Source of the DNA: Polynucleobacter sp. HIN5
GTDB taxonomy: Bacteria; Pseudomonadota; Gammaproteobacteria; Burkholderiales; Burkholderiaceae
DNA: 64,000 bases
NCBI RefSeq assembly: GCF_030297555.1
Contig: NZ_AP028136.1
Location: forward strand, 496,001 to 560,000
Direction: 5' to 3'
In this document: positions 46,446-56,942 of the stretch, piece by piece
Numbering within the stretch: the stretch's first letter is position 1
Layout of the letters: the number at the start of each line of letters is the position of its first letter
The notes under the pieces: model-generated
What the model saw: the letters and a program-made list of their open reading frames with translations, nothing else
Told to the model about the DNA's origin: nothing
The model's database searches: none
Translations under genes and position numbers: made by a program

Positions 46446-47705
46446 ATGAACGCTCCACTAAAGGCAGCATTGCAACCCGTTTCGATTTATAGCCCGAAGC
46501 ATTTCCCGGTCTATATGGATTACTCGGCCACGACGCCGATTGATCAGCGCGTGGTTGACAAAATGCTGCCATATTTGCGGGAGCAGTTTGGTAATGCGGC
46601 CTCCCGTAGCCACGCATTTGGATGGGCGGCTGAAGAAGCCGTCGAAGAGGCGCGGGTTGAGGTGGCTAAATTAGTTCATGCTGATCCCCGTGAGATCGTA
46701 TGGACGAGTGGTGCGACCGAGAGCATTAACTTGGCCCTCAAGGGTGCAGCTCATTTTTATAAAGAAAAAGGCAAGCACATCATTACGGTAAAGACCGAGC
46801 ACAAAGCGACGCTTGACACCTGCCGCGAGCTCGAGCGCGAGGGATATGACGTTACTTACCTCGACGTCATGGAAAACGGCCTAATTGATTTTGCTCAGTT
46901 TGAAGCCGCTATGCGTCCAGACACCATCTTGGCATCGGTGATGTATGTCAATAACGAAATTGGAGTGATTCAAGACATTCCACGACTTGGCGAATTGTGC
47001 CGCTCGCGCGGAGTTATTTTTCATGTGGATGCTGCGCAAGCAACCGGCAAGGTTGAGATTGACTTAGAAAAGCTCAAAGTCGATCTGATGAGTTTCTCAG
47101 CACATAAGACCTATGGCCCCAAAGGGATTGGTGCTCTATATGTGCGACGCAAGCCCCGAGTGCGAATTGAAGCGCAGATTCATGGCGGTGGTCACGAGCG
47201 CGGAATGCGTTCGGGAACTTTACCTGTTCACCAAATTGTTGGCATGGGTGAGGCATTCCGGATTGCTCGGATTGAGATGACTGATGAAGCCGCGCGGATT
47301 CGCAAATTGCGTGATCGTTTGTTAGCTGGTCTAAAAGACATTGAAGAGGTTTATGTCAATGGCGATATGGACCAACGTGTTGCCCATAACCTCAATATCA
47401 GTTTTAACTATGTTGAAGGTGAATCGATGCTGATGGCATTAAAAGACATTGCAATCTCTTCTGGATCTGCATGCACCTCAGCATCTCTAGAGCCTTCTTA
47501 TGTGTTACGTGCCTTGGGGCGTAACGATGAGCTTGCCCATAGCTCGATTCGTTTTACGATTGGTCGCTTTACCACTGAAGAAGAAGTTGACTTCACGATT
47601 GCTTTGGTCAAAGACAAGATTGCAAAATTGCGGGAACTTTCTCCCTTATGGGAAATGTACAAAGACGGCATTGATCTCAATACGATTCAATGGGCTGCTC
47701 ATTAG
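46446..47705 (+). CDS. iscS: Cysteine desulfurase IscS
   Basis: PLP enzyme that provides sulfur from cysteine for Fe-S clusters and tRNA thiolation. The PLP lysine is in [12 protein letters not shown] and the sulfur-carrying cysteine in [20 protein letters not shown] (near residue 343). 419 residues; about 15 extra residues precede the usual [11 protein letters not shown] start. AAGG lies seven bases upstream of the ATG. Second gene of the isc operon, two bases after the iscR stop. Confidence 0.97.
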   Translation: MNAPLKAALQPVSIYSPKHFPVYMDYSATTPIDQRVVDKMLPYLREQFGNAASRSHAFGWAAEEAVEEARVEVAKLVHADPREIVWTSGATESINLALKGAAHFYKEKGKHIITVKTEHKATLDTCRELEREGYDVTYLDVMENGLIDFAQFEAAMRPDTILASVMYVNNEIGVIQDIPRLGELCRSRGVIFHVDAAQATGKVEIDLEKLKVDLMSFSAHKTYGPKGIGALYVRRKPRVRIEAQIHGGGHERGMRSGTLPVHQIVGMGEAFRIARIEMTDEAARIRKLRDRLLAGLKDIEEVYVNGDMDQRVAHNLNISFNYVEGESMLMALKDIAISSGSACTSASLEPSYVLRALGRNDELAHSSIRFTIGRFTTEEEVDFTIALVKDKIAKLRELSPLWEMYKDGIDLNTIQWAAH

Positions 47706-47738
47706 TGATGTTGGTTGTTCTAAACGAGGTAAATTGAA

Positions 47739-48125
47739 ATGGCATATAGCGATAAAGTAATTGATCATTATGAAAATCCCCGAAACGTTGGCTCCTTTGC
47801 CAAGGGTGATGAGCAGGTTGGCACCGGAATGGTTGGTGCGCCCGCATGTGGCGACGTGATGAAATTGCAAATTCGCGTGAATGATCATGGTGTCATTGAG
47901 GATGCGAAATTCAAGACCTATGGTTGCGGTTCTGCGATTGCATCCTCCTCATTGGTGACCGAATGGGTAAAAGGTAAAACGCTTGATCAAGCCTTGGAGA
48001 TTAAGAATTCCCAAATTGCTCAAGAGTTGTCGTTGCCACCCGTGAAAATTCATTGTTCGATCTTAGCTGAAGATGCCATCAAGGCAGCAGTAAAAGATTA
48101 CAAAGACAAGCATCCTGTTAAATAA
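47739..48125 (+). CDS. iscU: Fe-S cluster scaffold IscU
   Basis: Scaffold on which [2Fe-2S] and [4Fe-4S] clusters are assembled. All three cluster cysteines are present: [21 protein letters not shown] and [11 protein letters not shown]. The HscA recognition motif LPPVK is intact just before the last. 128 residues, standard. Confidence 0.97.
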   Translation: MAYSDKVIDHYENPRNVGSFAKGDEQVGTGMVGAPACGDVMKLQIRVNDHGVIEDAKFKTYGCGSAIASSSLVTEWVKGKTLDQALEIKNSQIAQELSLPPVKIHCSILAEDAIKAAVKDYKDKHPVK

Positions 48126-48133
48126 AAACTACT

Positions 48134-48457
48134 ATGCCCATTACCCTGACTGAAAAGGCCGCTAACCACGTCAACCGTAGTTTGCAAAAACGCGGTAAAG
48201 GCTGTGGTTTGCGTTTGGGCGTGCGTACCACTGGCTGCTCAGGCCTTGCCTATCAATTGGAATATGTTGATGAGGCCGCTCCAGAAGATCAAGTATTTGA
48301 ATCTCATGGCATCAAGATTTTTGTTGATCCAAAGAGCCTGACCTATATCGACGGCACCGAGCTTGATTTTGTCCGCGAGGGCTTAAATGAAGGATTTAAG
48401 TTTCAGAATCCCAATGTGAAAGATGAGTGTGGTTGTGGCGAATCTTTCCGCGTCTGA
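48134..48457 (+). CDS. iscA: A-type Fe-S assembly protein IscA
   Basis: A-type carrier for Fe-S cluster delivery. The conserved cysteines are in [14 protein letters not shown] (near residue 35) and the C-terminal [11 protein letters not shown]. 107 residues. The end of the gene overlaps the proposed hscB start by 35 bases. Confidence 0.96.
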   Translation: MPITLTEKAANHVNRSLQKRGKGCGLRLGVRTTGCSGLAYQLEYVDEAAPEDQVFESHGIKIFVDPKSLTYIDGTELDFVREGLNEGFKFQNPNVKDECGCGESFRV

Positions 48458-48959
48458 CAACTACTTCACTTTTTTTGGCCTTACCCCCCGATTCGTATTT
48501 GATACGTCGGCTTTGGACCAAGCCTATTTAGCAATTCAAAAAGAAGTACACCCCGATCGTCACGCCTCGGGATCTGATGCCGAGCAACGCTTGGCGATGC
48601 AAATGGCGACTTATGCCAATGGCGCGTATCGAACCCTCAAAGACCCCATCGCGCGCGGCCTCTACCTCTGCCAGCTCCAGGGCGTTGAAGCTGATCTCGA
48701 GACTAATACTGCAATGCCAGCCCAGTTTCTCATGAAGCAAATGGAGTGGCGCGAAGCTTTGGATGACCATGCCGATGATTTGGAGGCTCTGGAGCAACTT
48801 GCAACTGAGGTTGAAGCCTCTCGTAGCGATTCATTACGGCAGCTTACCAATGCATTTGAGCAGTCCTCTTATTCCAAAGCGGTCGATATCTTGCGTGGCT
48901 TACTGTTTATCAACAAATTTGCTACTGAGCTCGATGATGCAATCGCGCAACTGGTCTAA
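48423..48959 (+). CDS. hscB: Co-chaperone HscB
   Basis: J-domain partner that brings IscU to HscA and stimulates its ATPase. The J domain holds the HPD motif ([10 protein letters not shown], near residue 43), and the C-terminal helical bundle is HscB-like. 178 residues from ATG 48423, which overlaps iscA by 35 bases; GTG codons at 48429 and 48435 are alternative starts. Fits the conserved isc order. Confidence 0.93.
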   Translation: MSVVVANLSASDNYFTFFGLTPRFVFDTSALDQAYLAIQKEVHPDRHASGSDAEQRLAMQMATYANGAYRTLKDPIARGLYLCQLQGVEADLETNTAMPAQFLMKQMEWREALDDHADDLEALEQLATEVEASRSDSLRQLTNAFEQSSYSKAVDILRGLLFINKFATELDDAIAQLV

Positions 48960-48970
48960 GACAAACAAAT

Positions 48971-50833
48971 ATGGCTCTACTACAAATTGCTGAACCTGGA
49001 ATGGCATTGGCGCCCCATGAGCGCAAGGTGGCCATTGGAATCGATTTAGGAACGACGAACTCCTTGGTTGCGGTCGTTCGTGATGCCTTACCAAAAGTCT
49101 TAACGGATGCTGCTGGTCAGGCTCTATTTCCCTCGGTAATTCGGTATTTGCCAAATGGCAGAACGCAGGGTGGATTTGAGGCTTTGACTCACGTGATTGA
49201 GGATCCAAAAAATACGATTGTCTCGGTAAAGCGTTTCATGGGACGCGGGTTAAACGATTTTTCGAGTCACGATTTCCCCTACACGTTCATCGATGAGCCG
49301 GGCATGGTTAAGTTACGAACTGCTGCAGGGGATAAAAGCCCGGTGGAGGTGAGCGCAGAGATCTTGGCGCGATTACGACAGTTAGCCGAAGATTCCGTAC
49401 AAGATGAAATCGTCGGCGCAGTCATCACAGTGCCTGCTTACTTTGATGATGCCCAACGTCAGGCCACGAAAGACGCTGCTAAGCTTGCCGGACTCCATGT
49501 CCTGCGGCTATTAAACGAACCTACAGCAGCTGCGATTGCGTATGGCCTAGATAATGCCTCAGAAGGTATTTATGCCGTCTATGATCTTGGCGGCGGAACC
49601 TTTGATATTTCGATTCTACGAATGAGTAAGGGCGTGTTTGAAGTTTTATCCACCGGTGGAGATTCTGCCTTGGGTGGTGATGACTTTGATCGATCAGTGT
49701 ATGACTGGGTTATTGAAGAAGCTAAGCTGATAAACCTTGAGCCTAAGGATCAGCGGGCGCTACTGAGCGCAGCCAAGCGCGCCAAAGAAGAGTTAAGTAA
49801 TGTGACCGAGACCTCTATTGAGCTCACGCTCATGAACGGACAGTCCATTTCCCTAATTCTGACTCGCGATACGTTCGGATCGCTTACAAAGCCATTGGTG
49901 GATAAGACCATGGTTTCAGTTCGTAAAGCACTGCGTGACGCTCAACTCCAAGTGGGTGACGTGAAGGGTGTCGTGATGGTTGGCGGTGCTACGCGTATGC
50001 CGCAAGTCCAAGTAGCGGTTGGGGCATTTTTTAAGACCCAGCCCTTAAATAACCTTGACCCCGATCAGGTGGTTGCCCTTGGTGCGGCGATGCAGGCCGA
50101 TCTTCTAGCAGGCAATCAAAGCAAGAATAATGAGTGGTTATTGCTTGATGTTATCCCGCTATCCCTTGGTTTGGAAACCATGGGTGGACTCGTAGAAAAA
50201 ATTATTCCGCGCAATACGCCCATTCCCGTCGCTAGGGCGCAAGATTTCACGACTTTTAAAGATGGTCAGACCGGCCTATCTCTCCACATTGTGCAGGGGG
50301 AGCGCGAGGTCGTCGATGCTTGCCGATCCCTAGGGCGATTTGAGCTCAAGGGCATTCCTCCAATGGCTGCTGGTGCTGCGCGGATTCGTGTTACGTTCCA
50401 GGTCGACGCAGATGGACTTTTATCGGTACATGCGATCGAGCAAAGTTCTGGGGTTCAAGCATCCATTGAAATCAAACCCTCCTATGGACTCAGTGATTCA
50501 GAGATTGCTCGCATGCTGCAAGATGGATTCCAGGCCGCTGGGGATGATATGCGCGCTCGCGCATTACGTGAGGAGCAGGTGGAGGCAAGGCGCTTATTAG
50601 AGGCAGTAACTGCAGCACTGCAGGAGGATGGTGATCTATTAACCGATGTCGAGCGAGCCCTGATTCGTAAGGAAATGGCTCAGTTGCAGGCACTTTTAGA
50701 ATCGGAAACAAGCAGTGATGTGTTGCGTAAAGCGATTGAAAAAGCTGCGAAGACCACCGATCCGTTTGCTGAAAAGCGCATGAATGCGAGTATTCAGCGT
50801 GCATTGACTGGAAAAAATGTTGCTGAAATTTAA
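48971..50833 (+). CDS. hscA: Fe-S chaperone HscA
   Basis: Specialised Hsp70 that drives cluster release from IscU. The ATPase domain has [14 protein letters not shown] (near residue 23), [13 protein letters not shown] (near 204) and [11 protein letters not shown] (near 337); the substrate domain follows with [22 protein letters not shown]. 620 residues, matching E. coli HscA (616). Paired with hscB and fdx. Confidence 0.96.
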   Translation: MALLQIAEPGMALAPHERKVAIGIDLGTTNSLVAVVRDALPKVLTDAAGQALFPSVIRYLPNGRTQGGFEALTHVIEDPKNTIVSVKRFMGRGLNDFSSHDFPYTFIDEPGMVKLRTAAGDKSPVEVSAEILARLRQLAEDSVQDEIVGAVITVPAYFDDAQRQATKDAAKLAGLHVLRLLNEPTAAAIAYGLDNASEGIYAVYDLGGGTFDISILRMSKGVFEVLSTGGDSALGGDDFDRSVYDWVIEEAKLINLEPKDQRALLSAAKRAKEELSNVTETSIELTLMNGQSISLILTRDTFGSLTKPLVDKTMVSVRKALRDAQLQVGDVKGVVMVGGATRMPQVQVAVGAFFKTQPLNNLDPDQVVALGAAMQADLLAGNQSKNNEWLLLDVIPLSLGLETMGGLVEKIIPRNTPIPVARAQDFTTFKDGQTGLSLHIVQGEREVVDACRSLGRFELKGIPPMAAGAARIRVTFQVDADGLLSVHAIEQSSGVQASIEIKPSYGLSDSEIARMLQDGFQAAGDDMRARALREEQVEARRLLEAVTAALQEDGDLLTDVERALIRKEMAQLQALLESETSSDVLRKAIEKAAKTTDPFAEKRMNASIQRALTGKNVAEI

Positions 50834-50850
50834 CTATCGAGATAAATGTA

Positions 50851-51189
50851 ATGACCCAAATTGTTGTGTTGCCACACTCTGAGTATTGCCCCGATGGTGC
50901 AGTGATTGAAGCTGAGCCAGGGACTAGTATTTGTGAGACCTTGCTTGCTAATGATATTGAAATTGAACATGCGTGCGATATGGTGTGCGCTTGCACCACA
51001 TGTCATGTCATTGTGCGCGAGGGCTTTGCAAGTCTTAATGAGCCTGATGAAAATGAAGAGGATATGCTCGATCGCGCCTGGGGTCTGTCGCCTCAGTCCC
51101 GTCTGTCGTGTCAAGCCATTGTTGCTAAAACAGATTTAGTGATTGAAATCCCCAAGTATTCAATCAATCATGCTAAAGAAAATCATTAG
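50851..51189 (+). CDS. fdx: ISC-type [2Fe-2S] ferredoxin
   Basis: Adrenodoxin-type ferredoxin supplying electrons for cluster assembly. Cluster ligands: CDMVCACTTCHVI (C-x5-C-x2-C pattern near residues 42-51) and the distant cysteine in RLSCQAIV (near 88). 112 residues. No iscX follows; an HNH gene is next. Confidence 0.95.
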   Translation: MTQIVVLPHSEYCPDGAVIEAEPGTSICETLLANDIEIEHACDMVCACTTCHVIVREGFASLNEPDENEEDMLDRAWGLSPQSRLSCQAIVAKTDLVIEIPKYSINHAKENH

Positions 51190-51200
51190 TTCTCAAATCT

Positions 51201-51548
51201 ATGTTGGGTCGAATTCGCCAAAAGCAAATTGATTCAATCGAAGCGCCATCAGTCACCCCTAATCCGATTATTTGTCCGATTTGTGAGCGCGAGATTCCTT
51301 CTGCACAAATGGATGCGCATCATCTGATTCCACGCTCTAAGGGTGGCAGGGAAACACAGTATTTGCATCGGATCTGCCATCGTCAGATCCACGCTTTATT
51401 TACCGAGACCGAATTAGCAAGACGTTTGAACTCGGCAGAAGCGATTCGCCAACATCCGCAGATGCAACGCTTCATTGAGTGGGTGAAAAATAAGCCAGAT
51501 GGCTTTTATGAGCGAGTTGCTAAAAGCTCTCGCTTAAAAGAGCATTAG
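51201..51548 (+). CDS. HNH endonuclease-like protein
   Basis: 115-residue protein with a zinc-knuckle pair CPICEREIP (near residue 26) and the HNH-like core DAHHLIPRSKGGRE ... LHRICHRQIHALF (near residues 39-70). The central asparagine of the classical motif is not obvious, so catalytic activity is uncertain. Conserved in Burkholderiales but no known role. It starts 12 bases after fdx, so it may be the last gene of the isc transcript; the following lysS is convergent with two bases between stops. Confidence 0.82.
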   Translation: MLGRIRQKQIDSIEAPSVTPNPIICPICEREIPSAQMDAHHLIPRSKGGRETQYLHRICHRQIHALFTETELARRLNSAEAIRQHPQMQRFIEWVKNKPDGFYERVAKSSRLKEH

Positions 51549-51550
51549 GT

Positions 51551-53095
51551 TTATTCGTCTTCCCGACGTAAATGAGGAAACAGGATCACATCACGAATAT
51601 TGGGTACGTCGGTCAGTAACATCACTAATCGATCAATGCCAATCCCGCAGCCTCCGGTAGGGGGCATACCGTACTCAAGCGCCCGAATGAAGTCGTGGTC
51701 AAAATACATGGCCTCCTCGTCGCCGGCATCCTTTTGCGCCACTTGTTTTCGAAAACGCTCGGCTTGATCCTCGGCATCATTGAGTTCCGAGAAACCATTT
51801 GCAATTTCACGGCCTGTAATAAAAAGCTCAAAACGCTCGGTTACTCCTTTGCGAGTGTCAGACTCGCGCGCCAACGGACTCACTTCGATGGGGTAGTCAA
51901 TAATGTACGTCGGATCCCAAAGGTGCTCTTCAGCTACCAGTTCAAATAAGGCAAGCTGTAGGGCTCCTAAGCCAGCATTTTTTAGTGACGGAGCATTGAG
52001 GTCTTCACCACCTTTCTTAAGCTCACCACGAATAAATTCAGGATCCTCTAGCTGAGTAGCGGTATAGGATTTTTTCGAAAGTGGGCTGTACTTTAAGATC
52101 GCCTCGGTAATGGTCAGACGGTCAAAGGGTTTGGCAAGATCCAGTGGGCGGCCTTGGTGGGTGAGGGTCGCAGTCCCCTGGGCATCGATGGCTACACTGC
52201 GAATCAGATTCTCCGTGAAATCCATCAGCCACCGATAATCCGTATAGGCCGCATAAAACTCCATCATGGTGAACTCGGGGTTATGGCGGGGGCTTACACC
52301 TTCGTTACGGAAATTACGATTAATCTCAAAAACGCGTTCAAAGCCGCCTACGATCAGGCGCTTTAGATACAACTCCGGAGCGATACGCAAAAACATTTGC
52401 ATATCGAGTGCATTGTGGTGAGTAATAAATGGTTTCGCTGCGGCACCACCCGGAATCGGATGGAGCATGGGTGTCTCGACTTCCATGAACTGTGCTTCGG
52501 TCATGTGACGACGTAGTGAAGTGATCACCTTGCTGCGTGCCAAGAACGTATTTCGACTATCCGGATTCACAATCAGATCCACATAGCGTTGCCGATACTT
52601 TAATTCTTGATCGGCAAGCCCGTGAAATTTATCGGGTAGTGGGCGTAAGGACTTACTTAAAAGTCTTAGTGTCGAACACTCAATCGATAACTCGCCCTTA
52701 TTGGTTTTAAATAAATAGCCTTCGGCAGCAATGATGTCGCCTAAATCCCAATGCTTAAAGGCCGCATGAACATCACTGCCAGTGACATCATCGCTGATAT
52801 AAAACTGAATTTGTCCACTACGATCTTGAATGGTCGCAAAACTAGCCTTGCCCATGACGCGCTTGAGTACCATCCGGCCGGCAACTTTGACATGAACACG
52901 TTTGCCGGCTAATTCTTCTTTATTAAATGAGTCGTAATGCTGATGAAGGTCAGCTGCCAGGTGAGTTGGTACAAAATCATTGGGGTATGCAACTCCTGCT
53001 TGGCGTAGCTTTGCTAACTTCTCACGTCGCTCGGCAATGATGTGATTTTCATCCTGTGCTGGAATTGATGGGTCTTGTTGGTCTAAATTACTCAT
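51551..53095 (-). CDS. lysS: Lysyl-tRNA synthetase (class II)
   Basis: Charges tRNA-Lys. The N-terminal OB-fold anticodon domain (about residues 65-165, [18 protein letters not shown]) precedes the class II core with motif 2 [20 protein letters not shown] (near residue 265) and motif 3 [15 protein letters not shown] (near 485). 514 residues. It follows prfB by nine bases, the same prfB-lysS order as in E. coli. A -10-like TAAGAT overlaps the prfB stop six bases before the ATG. Confidence 0.96.
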   Translation of the reverse strand: MSNLDQQDPSIPAQDENHIIAERREKLAKLRQAGVAYPNDFVPTHLAADLHQHYDSFNKEELAGKRVHVKVAGRMVLKRVMGKASFATIQDRSGQIQFYISDDVTGSDVHAAFKHWDLGDIIAAEGYLFKTNKGELSIECSTLRLLSKSLRPLPDKFHGLADQELKYRQRYVDLIVNPDSRNTFLARSKVITSLRRHMTEAQFMEVETPMLHPIPGGAAAKPFITHHNALDMQMFLRIAPELYLKRLIVGGFERVFEINRNFRNEGVSPRHNPEFTMMEFYAAYTDYRWLMDFTENLIRSVAIDAQGTATLTHQGRPLDLAKPFDRLTITEAILKYSPLSKKSYTATQLEDPEFIRGELKKGGEDLNAPSLKNAGLGALQLALFELVAEEHLWDPTYIIDYPIEVSPLARESDTRKGVTERFELFITGREIANGFSELNDAEDQAERFRKQVAQKDAGDEEAMYFDHDFIRALEYGMPPTGGCGIGIDRLVMLLTDVPNIRDVILFPHLRREDE

Positions 53096-53104
53096 AGCAG
53101 AATC

Positions 53105-54209
53105 TTACACGCCCTGTTTAAGGCTGGCCTCAATAAATGCGTCAAGATCACCATCCAAGACTTTCTGGGTATTCGAGATCTCAACATTGGTTCGTAAATC
53201 TTTAATGCGACTTTGATCAAGTACGTAAGAGCGGATTTGATGCCCCCAGCCAACATCGGTTTTGCTGGCCTCTAACTTGTCTTGCTCGGCACGGCGTTTA
53301 CGCATCTCATGCTCGTAAAGACGTGATTTGAGCATGCTCATTGCCTCAGCCCGGTTGCGATGCTGGCTGCGGTCGTTTTGACACTGCACCACAATACCCG
53401 TTGGAATATGAGTGAGGCGAACTGCAGAGTCAGTTTTGTTAATGTGTTGACCACCAGCGCCCGATGCGCGATACGTGTCGGTTCGAATATCAGCGGGATT
53501 GACCTCAATCTCGATCGAGTCATCAATTTCGGGATAGACATAAATACTGGCAAATGAGGTATGGCGACCACCCGAGGAGTCGAATGGTGATTTACGGACT
53601 AAGCGGTGCACACCCGTTTCGGAGCGAAGGTGACCATACGCATATTCCCCATCAACCTTAATCGTGGCGCTTTTAATACCGGCAACGTCACCATCGGACT
53701 CTTCCAAAATCTCTGTTTTATAGCCTTTGCGCTCGCAGTATTTGAGGTATTGGCGATATAGCATACTGGCCCAATCGCAAGCTTCGGTACCGCCAGCCCC
53801 CGCCTGAATATCAATAAAGCAATTGCAAGGATCCATTTCATTATGAAACATCCGCCTAAATTCGAGGTCAGCAATAATCTTTTCATACGAGGCAGCATCA
53901 GCCTCAAGGGATAGCAGAGTATCTAAGTCATTCTCGGCGCGAGCAAGATCCATTAGCTCCATGCTGCTAATAATGTTTTGCTGCAAATCAGTTAGGGTGC
54001 TCACTATGCCTTCAAGTAACTTTTTTTCTTTCCCAAAGGCTTGGGCTTGTTTTGGATCGTCCCAAATTTTGGGATCCTCCAAAATACGATTGACTTCAAT
54101 TAGGCGGTTTGATTTGGCATCAAAGTCAAAGATACCCCCGAAGGGCTTGCTCGCGAGCAAGGAGATCTTTAAAGGCGTTGGTAATTTGATTGAGTTGTTC
54201 GGCTTCCAT
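53105..54209 (-). CDS. prfB: Peptide chain release factor 2 with programmed +1 frameshift
   Basis: RF2 terminates translation at UGA and UAA. It is encoded in two frames: complement 54209-54129 gives 27 codons ending CTT, followed by an in-frame TGA (54128-54126); a +1 shift then reads GAC and continues from 54127 to the stop at 53105, giving 367 residues. The slip site GGGGGTATCTTTGAC matches the classic one, with the internal Shine-Dalgarno-like G run. Downstream motifs are the anticodon-like [13 protein letters not shown] and the catalytic GAGGQHINK. The frameshift is autoregulatory: low RF2 favours it. The start ATG has TATAAT six bases upstream and no ribosome site. Confidence 0.95.
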
Positions 54210-54215
54210 GTGCAA

Positions 54216-54221
54216 ATTATA
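54216..54221 (-). promoter_or_regulatory. -10 element of leaderless prfB promoter
   Basis: Perfect TATAAT on the minus strand ending six bases before the prfB ATG (spacer TTGCAC). No ribosome site is visible, and no clear -35 can be found. The element is in the short gap after the recJ stop. Confidence 0.55.
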
Positions 54222-54232
54222 CGGCTAAGCGT

Positions 54233-55975
54233 CTATTGGAGTGGATCATCAATGGCTTCAATGATTAGCTGAATCCGAGCCTCTTCACGAAAACGATCAC
54301 TCACTAGACGAAATGCCAAAAATGCAAGTTGCGGTAGTGTTTGAGTGCGATTAAACCAAACTGCTGAAGCGACGGGGGCAACGCTTTCGCCCTTCACCAT
54401 CGGGCGCAGCAAAAGACGTAAGTGCTTATCCTTCATCAGCGACTGCTGGAGTATCTCAAATTCACCATAAAAGAGGGGTTGCGGAAAACCTTGTCCCCAG
54501 ATCTCTTGCATTAACCGGTCAGCGACCTCAACGGTGAATTGGTCTGGACCCAAAGAGCCATCATGGATACAGCGCCGTTGCAAAATCTCATCATCGAGTA
54601 GGCTTGAGCTGATTTCTCGAAAGTAATTATCAAAGTCATCAAAGTCGGACTGGTGAATGGTGAGGCCTGCAGCCATAGCATGACCGCCAAACTTCAAAAT
54701 GAGCCCAGGGTATTTTTTGGACACTAAGTCAAGGGCATCACGCAGATGAAAGCCCTGAATCGATCGACCAGAACCGCGTAGCAATCGAGTACCAGAATCA
54801 TCATCGGCAGGTGCAAAAACAATCGTTGGGCGATTAAAGCGTTCCTTTAGTCGCGAGGCAACAATGCCCACTACACCCTGATGCCAATCAGGATGCCATA
54901 AGCAGAGTGCTGGTTGTTCATTAACGGATAAATTAGCAAGGCTCGCAAGCGCGGATTCTTGCATACCGGACTCGATCACGCGCCGCTCTCGATTAATGCG
55001 ATCAAGTTCCTGTGCAAGCGATGTTGCGCGAACCTGATCGTCACATAGCAGTAATTGAATTCCTAAGCTCATATCGGCTAAGCGACCAGCAGCATTTAGG
55101 CGAGGCCCAATGGCAAATCCTAGATCAAAGGGGCTGGCAGCTCTGGGATCTCGTCCAGCCACCTCAAATAAGGCGAGTAATCCCGCTGGCGCGAGACCCT
55201 GACGTATTTTTCTGAGACCTTGTGAGACCAGGATGCGGTTATTGCGATCGAGTTGGGCAACGTCTGCCACTGTGCCAAGCGCTACTAAGCTAAAGAGCTG
55301 CTCGAGTTTTGGCTGGGTCTCGACAGTAAATACACCACGTTCGCGTAATAGGGCTCGTAAGGCAATCAAAATGTAAAACATCACCCCAACACCTGCGAGT
55401 GCCTTGCTTGAAAACGCACACTCCGGCTGATTGGGATTGACGATTGCAAGAGCGTTTGGTAGCTGATCGCTGGGTAGGTGATGATCAGTGACCAGAACAT
55501 CGATGCCGTGTATCTTGGCATAGTCAATTCCTTGATGGCTAGCAATCCCGTTATCAACCGTAATTAAGAGCGATGGTCTTGGATTGAATTCAAGCGCCAT
55601 ATCAACTACCTCTGGGGTTAGTCCATACCCCATCGTGAAGCGATTTGGAACCAAGTAGCCCAATTGCTCCTCTGAAGCCCCCAGCATACGTAACCCTCGC
55701 ATTCCAACGGCACAGGCGGTTGCGCCATCACAGTCGTAATCAGCGACGATCACCATCGATCGTTTTGAGGCAATCGCATCGGCCAATAATCTGGCCGCTG
55801 TCTCACACTCCTTCAGTGAAGAGGGCGGTAGTAAATGCTTTGCCTCAAGACTTAAGTCGGAGTACTCCTGAATACCTCGAGCAGCGTATAAGCGGGCAAA
55901 GAGAGGGTCTATGCCATGCCCTTCTAAGCTTGCAGTAACTTCATTTGGGTAGGTACGTTGGCTAAAAACACTCAT
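54233..55975 (-). CDS. recJ: Single-stranded-DNA exonuclease RecJ
   Basis: 5'-3' exonuclease of recombination and mismatch repair, DHH phosphoesterase family. Motifs: VIVADYDCDGATA (near residue 75), VTVDNGIAS, VTDHHLPSDQLPNA (near 160) and the DHHA1 region GGHAMAAGLTI (near 425). 580 residues, normal. It starts inside the stop of the upstream gene (ATGA, 4-base overlap). recJ upstream of prfB-lysS is the same order as in E. coli. Confidence 0.95.
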   Translation of the reverse strand: MSVFSQRTYPNEVTASLEGHGIDPLFARLYAARGIQEYSDLSLEAKHLLPPSSLKECETAARLLADAIASKRSMVIVADYDCDGATACAVGMRGLRMLGASEEQLGYLVPNRFTMGYGLTPEVVDMALEFNPRPSLLITVDNGIASHQGIDYAKIHGIDVLVTDHHLPSDQLPNALAIVNPNQPECAFSSKALAGVGVMFYILIALRALLRERGVFTVETQPKLEQLFSLVALGTVADVAQLDRNNRILVSQGLRKIRQGLAPAGLLALFEVAGRDPRAASPFDLGFAIGPRLNAAGRLADMSLGIQLLLCDDQVRATSLAQELDRINRERRVIESGMQESALASLANLSVNEQPALCLWHPDWHQGVVGIVASRLKERFNRPTIVFAPADDDSGTRLLRGSGRSIQGFHLRDALDLVSKKYPGLILKFGGHAMAAGLTIHQSDFDDFDNYFREISSSLLDDEILQRRCIHDGSLGPDQFTVEVADRLMQEIWGQGFPQPLFYGEFEILQQSLMKDKHLRLLLRPMVKGESVAPVASAVWFNRTQTLPQLAFLAFRLVSDRFREEARIQLIIEAIDDPLQ

Positions 55976-56874
55976 GCCTGTAACTCTTCCCAGGTCGGTG
56001 GCTGATTTTTATGCCAAAACTTCCATGCGGGGCCCTGATAGTCTTTGGCTCGAAGTGTGCGTTTGCGGATGCCTTGCGGAAAATCAATTAGCGTGATTTC
56101 TAGATCGTGTTCGAGCATCGCTTGCATTAGGCCTGGCCATTGCTTATGAATATCGTCTACCCACACAAAGGTATTGCTTGCTTGTTGTTCCCATTGAATA
56201 GACTCTGAGCTCAAAAGAGGGATGCCGCGCTGTGCAGCAATCGATATCATCCAGGGATGATCGCTAATCATTTGAGTTGCATTCATTAATTCAGGCGAGT
56301 AAGCAATATCGGTTGTTTTACCAATCCCATAGACCCATACTGAATTAATTCGGGCTAATCCTTGCGCCTCCCGCGCTTCATTAATGGGGTGAATATGCCA
56401 GTGCATTTGGATTTCGTTCTGAATCCGGCGCCAACGTTTAGCTAAACCTGACACAACAGTGTCTTTGGGAAGCCACCAATCGATATTACGTCCTGTAGCC
56501 TGTGCCACACTGTGGGTGTAGAGTGATTCATAATCGTTTGCAGCATAAATCCAAGCATTTGGACCACGCGAGATTGGAATAATTCCTTCTTCATTCAGAA
56601 TGGTATTTGCCTCTTCCATCAAGATCATGATTTCATTAGTGGGTATCGATAACTCTGATAATGGAAGCAGAACAAGATGATCGCGTGTCGCATGCAAATG
56701 AACCGGTTCAATGCACAGTTGAATTTGATCATTTGGGTTTGCATGAAGGGCGCTGCCAAGAGCAAAGGAGTCGCCAATCAAATAGCGTTCATGCGGCAAG
56801 GCTTTGGGTGCATACGCAATGTCGTGGTTGAGCTGATCCTCGCCGGATAGAAGAATGCTAATTTGTCGACTCAT
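55972..56874 (-). CDS. Conserved protein of the betaproteobacterial family often labelled phosphoglycerate mutase; function unknown
   Basis: 300 residues. Recognisable family blocks are QLCIEPVHLHATRDHLVLL (near residue 54), the NIDWWLPKD and RWRRIQNEIQMHWHIHPINEAREAQ region (about 125-165) and INSVWVYGIGK. Relatives in Burkholderiales often carry a phosphoglycerate mutase label, but I see no phosphohistidine or alkaline-phosphatase-type metal motif, so I do not assign that activity. Most relatives I recall sit next to recJ and the lol genes. I chose ATG 56874; a TTG at 56895 would add seven residues. It overlaps recJ by four bases. Confidence 0.7.
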   Translation of the reverse strand: MSRQISILLSGEDQLNHDIAYAPKALPHERYLIGDSFALGSALHANPNDQIQLCIEPVHLHATRDHLVLLPLSELSIPTNEIMILMEEANTILNEEGIIPISRGPNAWIYAANDYESLYTHSVAQATGRNIDWWLPKDTVVSGLAKRWRRIQNEIQMHWHIHPINEAREAQGLARINSVWVYGIGKTTDIAYSPELMNATQMISDHPWMISIAAQRGIPLLSSESIQWEQQASNTFVWVDDIHKQWPGLMQAMLEHDLEITLIDFPQGIRKRTLRAKDYQGPAWKFWHKNQPPTWEELQA

Positions 56875-56881
56875 GACCCTA

Positions 56882-56887
56882 ATTTTA
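56882..56887 (-). promoter_or_regulatory. Candidate -10 of leaderless promoter for the recJ-upstream gene
   Basis: TAAAAT on the minus strand ends seven bases before the ATG at 56874. No ribosome site. It faces the lolC promoter in a 68-base divergent gap. Confidence 0.4.
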
Positions 56888-56930
56888 GGTGGCAATTACT
56901 CAACTTGCTCAGTAGGTGGTGCTAATTGCT

Positions 56931-56936
56931 TAAACT
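56931..56936 (+). promoter_or_regulatory. Candidate -10 of leaderless lolC promoter
   Basis: TAAACT ends six bases before ATG 56943 (spacer GTGAAG). TTGCTC lies 20 bases upstream, too far for a good -35. Confidence 0.45.
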
Positions 56937-56942
56937 GTGAAG

